Assembly: GCF_947492815.1 (NCBI RefSeq)
Contig: NZ_CANLOB010000018.1
Coordinates: 1-64,000, forward strand
Direction: 5' to 3'
Length of the DNA: 64,000 bases
DNA from: an uncultured Dokdonia sp.
Lineage (GTDB): Bacteria > Bacteroidota > Bacteroidia > Flavobacteriales > Flavobacteriaceae
A program made the translations under genes and the position numbers. Of the stretch, positions 63,389 through 64,000 are shown piece by piece. Each line of letters opens with the position of its first letter. Position 1 is the first letter of the stretch. The notes under the pieces are model-generated. The model had not been told where the DNA came from. It did not search any database and saw only the letters and a program-made list of their open reading frames with translations.

Positions 63389-64000
63389 TTAGAAATCTGT
63401 AATTAAGGCTTGTTTTAAGATCGTGACTGGATGTAAGGCAGTACGTTGTGTTCCATCTTTAATTTGATGCCTACAACTTGTGCCATTGGCAGCTATAATA
63501 ACGGTATCATCTGCTTTACGAATTGCAGGAAATAAGGTTTGTTCTCCCATTTGCATACTGATATCATAATGTTCTTTCTCATATCCAAAACTTCCTGCCA
63601 TCCCACAACAGCCAGAAGGAATGACGGTTGGTCTATAGTTTATTGGTAAGTTTAATATCGCAAACGTATGTTCAACGGAAGAAAGAGCCTTTTGATGACA
63701 ATGAGCGTGAATTTTTATTTTTTTCGCTTCCGCGGAAAATTGCTCAGTTTTAATATTTCCTAATTTAATTTCTTGATGTAAAAATTCTTCTATCAAGAAC
63801 GCTCTTTTAGATAGTTTTTTCGCCTTCTCTACATCATCAGCAAGTCGTAGATATTCGTCTCTAAAGCTAAGTATTGCAGAAGGTTCTATTCCCAAAATAG
63901 GTATATTTTCATCAGAAAGCTGATTAAAATCTGCTATCATAATATTTGCTAATACTCTTGCTTCTTCTAAAAAACCTTTTGAAATATAGGATCTGCCACT
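63389..64000 (-). CDS. Fe-S oxidoreductase C-terminal part (FAD-linked dehydrogenase), cut by window edge
   Basis: The frame is open to the right edge (it begins SGRSYISKGFLEEARVLANIM there), so this is the C-terminal part of a longer gene. It carries CCG-type cysteine motifs: KIHAHCHQKALSSVEHT and VIPSGCCGMAGSFGYEKEHY, then NGTSCRHQI. These bind an iron-sulfur cluster in heterodisulfide-reductase-like domains. Such a C-terminus is found in large FAD/Fe-S D-lactate or 2-hydroxyacid dehydrogenases of about 970 residues (Dld/YdiJ type) and in GlcF-like subunits. Which one applies depends on sequence outside the window. Confidence 0.85.
   Translation of the reverse strand, partial: SGRSYISKGFLEEARVLANIMIADFNQLSDENIPILGIEPSAILSFRDEYLRLADDVEKAKKLSKRAFLIEEFLHQEIKLGNIKTEQFSAEAKKIKIHAHCHQKALSSVEHTFAILNLPINYRPTVIPSGCCGMAGSFGYEKEHYDISMQMGEQTLFPAIRKADDTVIIAANGTSCRHQIKDGTQRTALHPVTILKQALITDF

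Overview
This 64 kb window comes from a marine-type flavobacterium (Bacteroidota, Flavobacteriaceae; genus not resolved). The evidence is the low GC content, promoters of the TTTG-N19-TAnnTTTG type, a SusC/SusD polysaccharide locus, a type IX secretion C-terminal domain, the LytS/LytTR and TPR-kinase regulator types, and a highly iterated palindrome (GCTTTCGCGAAAGC) found about every 5 kb both between and inside genes. All calls come from reading the sequence and the translations; no database search was run.

Layout. 0.3-16.9 kb is core genome: CotH-like kinase, PagL-like outer-membrane protein, head-GIN lipoprotein, BON/LysM protein, DUF349 protein, aroE, a tandem pair of DUF368 (polyprenyl-phosphate transporter family) genes, a TPR protein, DUF2141, an OxyR-type regulator, AIM24 family, YqgE/AlgH, class IV aminotransferase and a START-like protein. 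At 17.0 kb lies tRNA-Met. Its 3' 43 bp recur exactly at 34.54 kb, and the 17.5 kb between carries an IS200-like element and a polysaccharide utilisation locus: GH30, a SusE/F-like lipoprotein, a second GH30, SusD, SusC, a divergent propeller/Y_Y_Y/HTH regulator and a 1285-residue GH30 with FN3, CBM6-like, ricin-like and T9SS domains. A third, altered tRNA 3' fragment follows a small GIY-YIG gene. 35-50.7 kb is core again: vanadium haloperoxidase, LytS/LytTR pair, gltD-gltB, porin-PII-amtB and ppc.

The exceptional part is 51.0-60.2 kb, all on the minus strand. Reading 5' to 3' it encodes: caspase-like peptidase, small membrane protein, TIR protein, Cap15-like effector, DncV-like CD-NTase, E2-like protein, a second Cap15-like effector, a divergent Cas13b (type VI-B) and then a 7-repeat CRISPR array with 36-nt repeats. 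Spacing is tight (most gaps under about 60 bp, several overlaps), so this looks like one operon joining a short type II CBASS, two further cell-suicide-type effectors and an RNA-targeting CRISPR system. No cas1/cas2, csx27 or csx28 is present.

Upstream, a TPR histidine kinase and a LuxR-type response regulator lie between two copies of an 18-bp inverted repeat (CTCCTTAAATNNAAGGAG, minus strand). Each copy sits 82-83 bp before a start codon: one before the caspase gene and one before a 55-residue acidic ORF that precedes the kinase gene. Both promoters also have a -7-like box exactly 28 bp before the start. This suggests that the two-component system controls both itself and the defence operon. 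A solitary VI-B-like repeat at 60131-60166 and the degenerate terminal repeat of the array share a derived internal motif and bracket the whole cassette.
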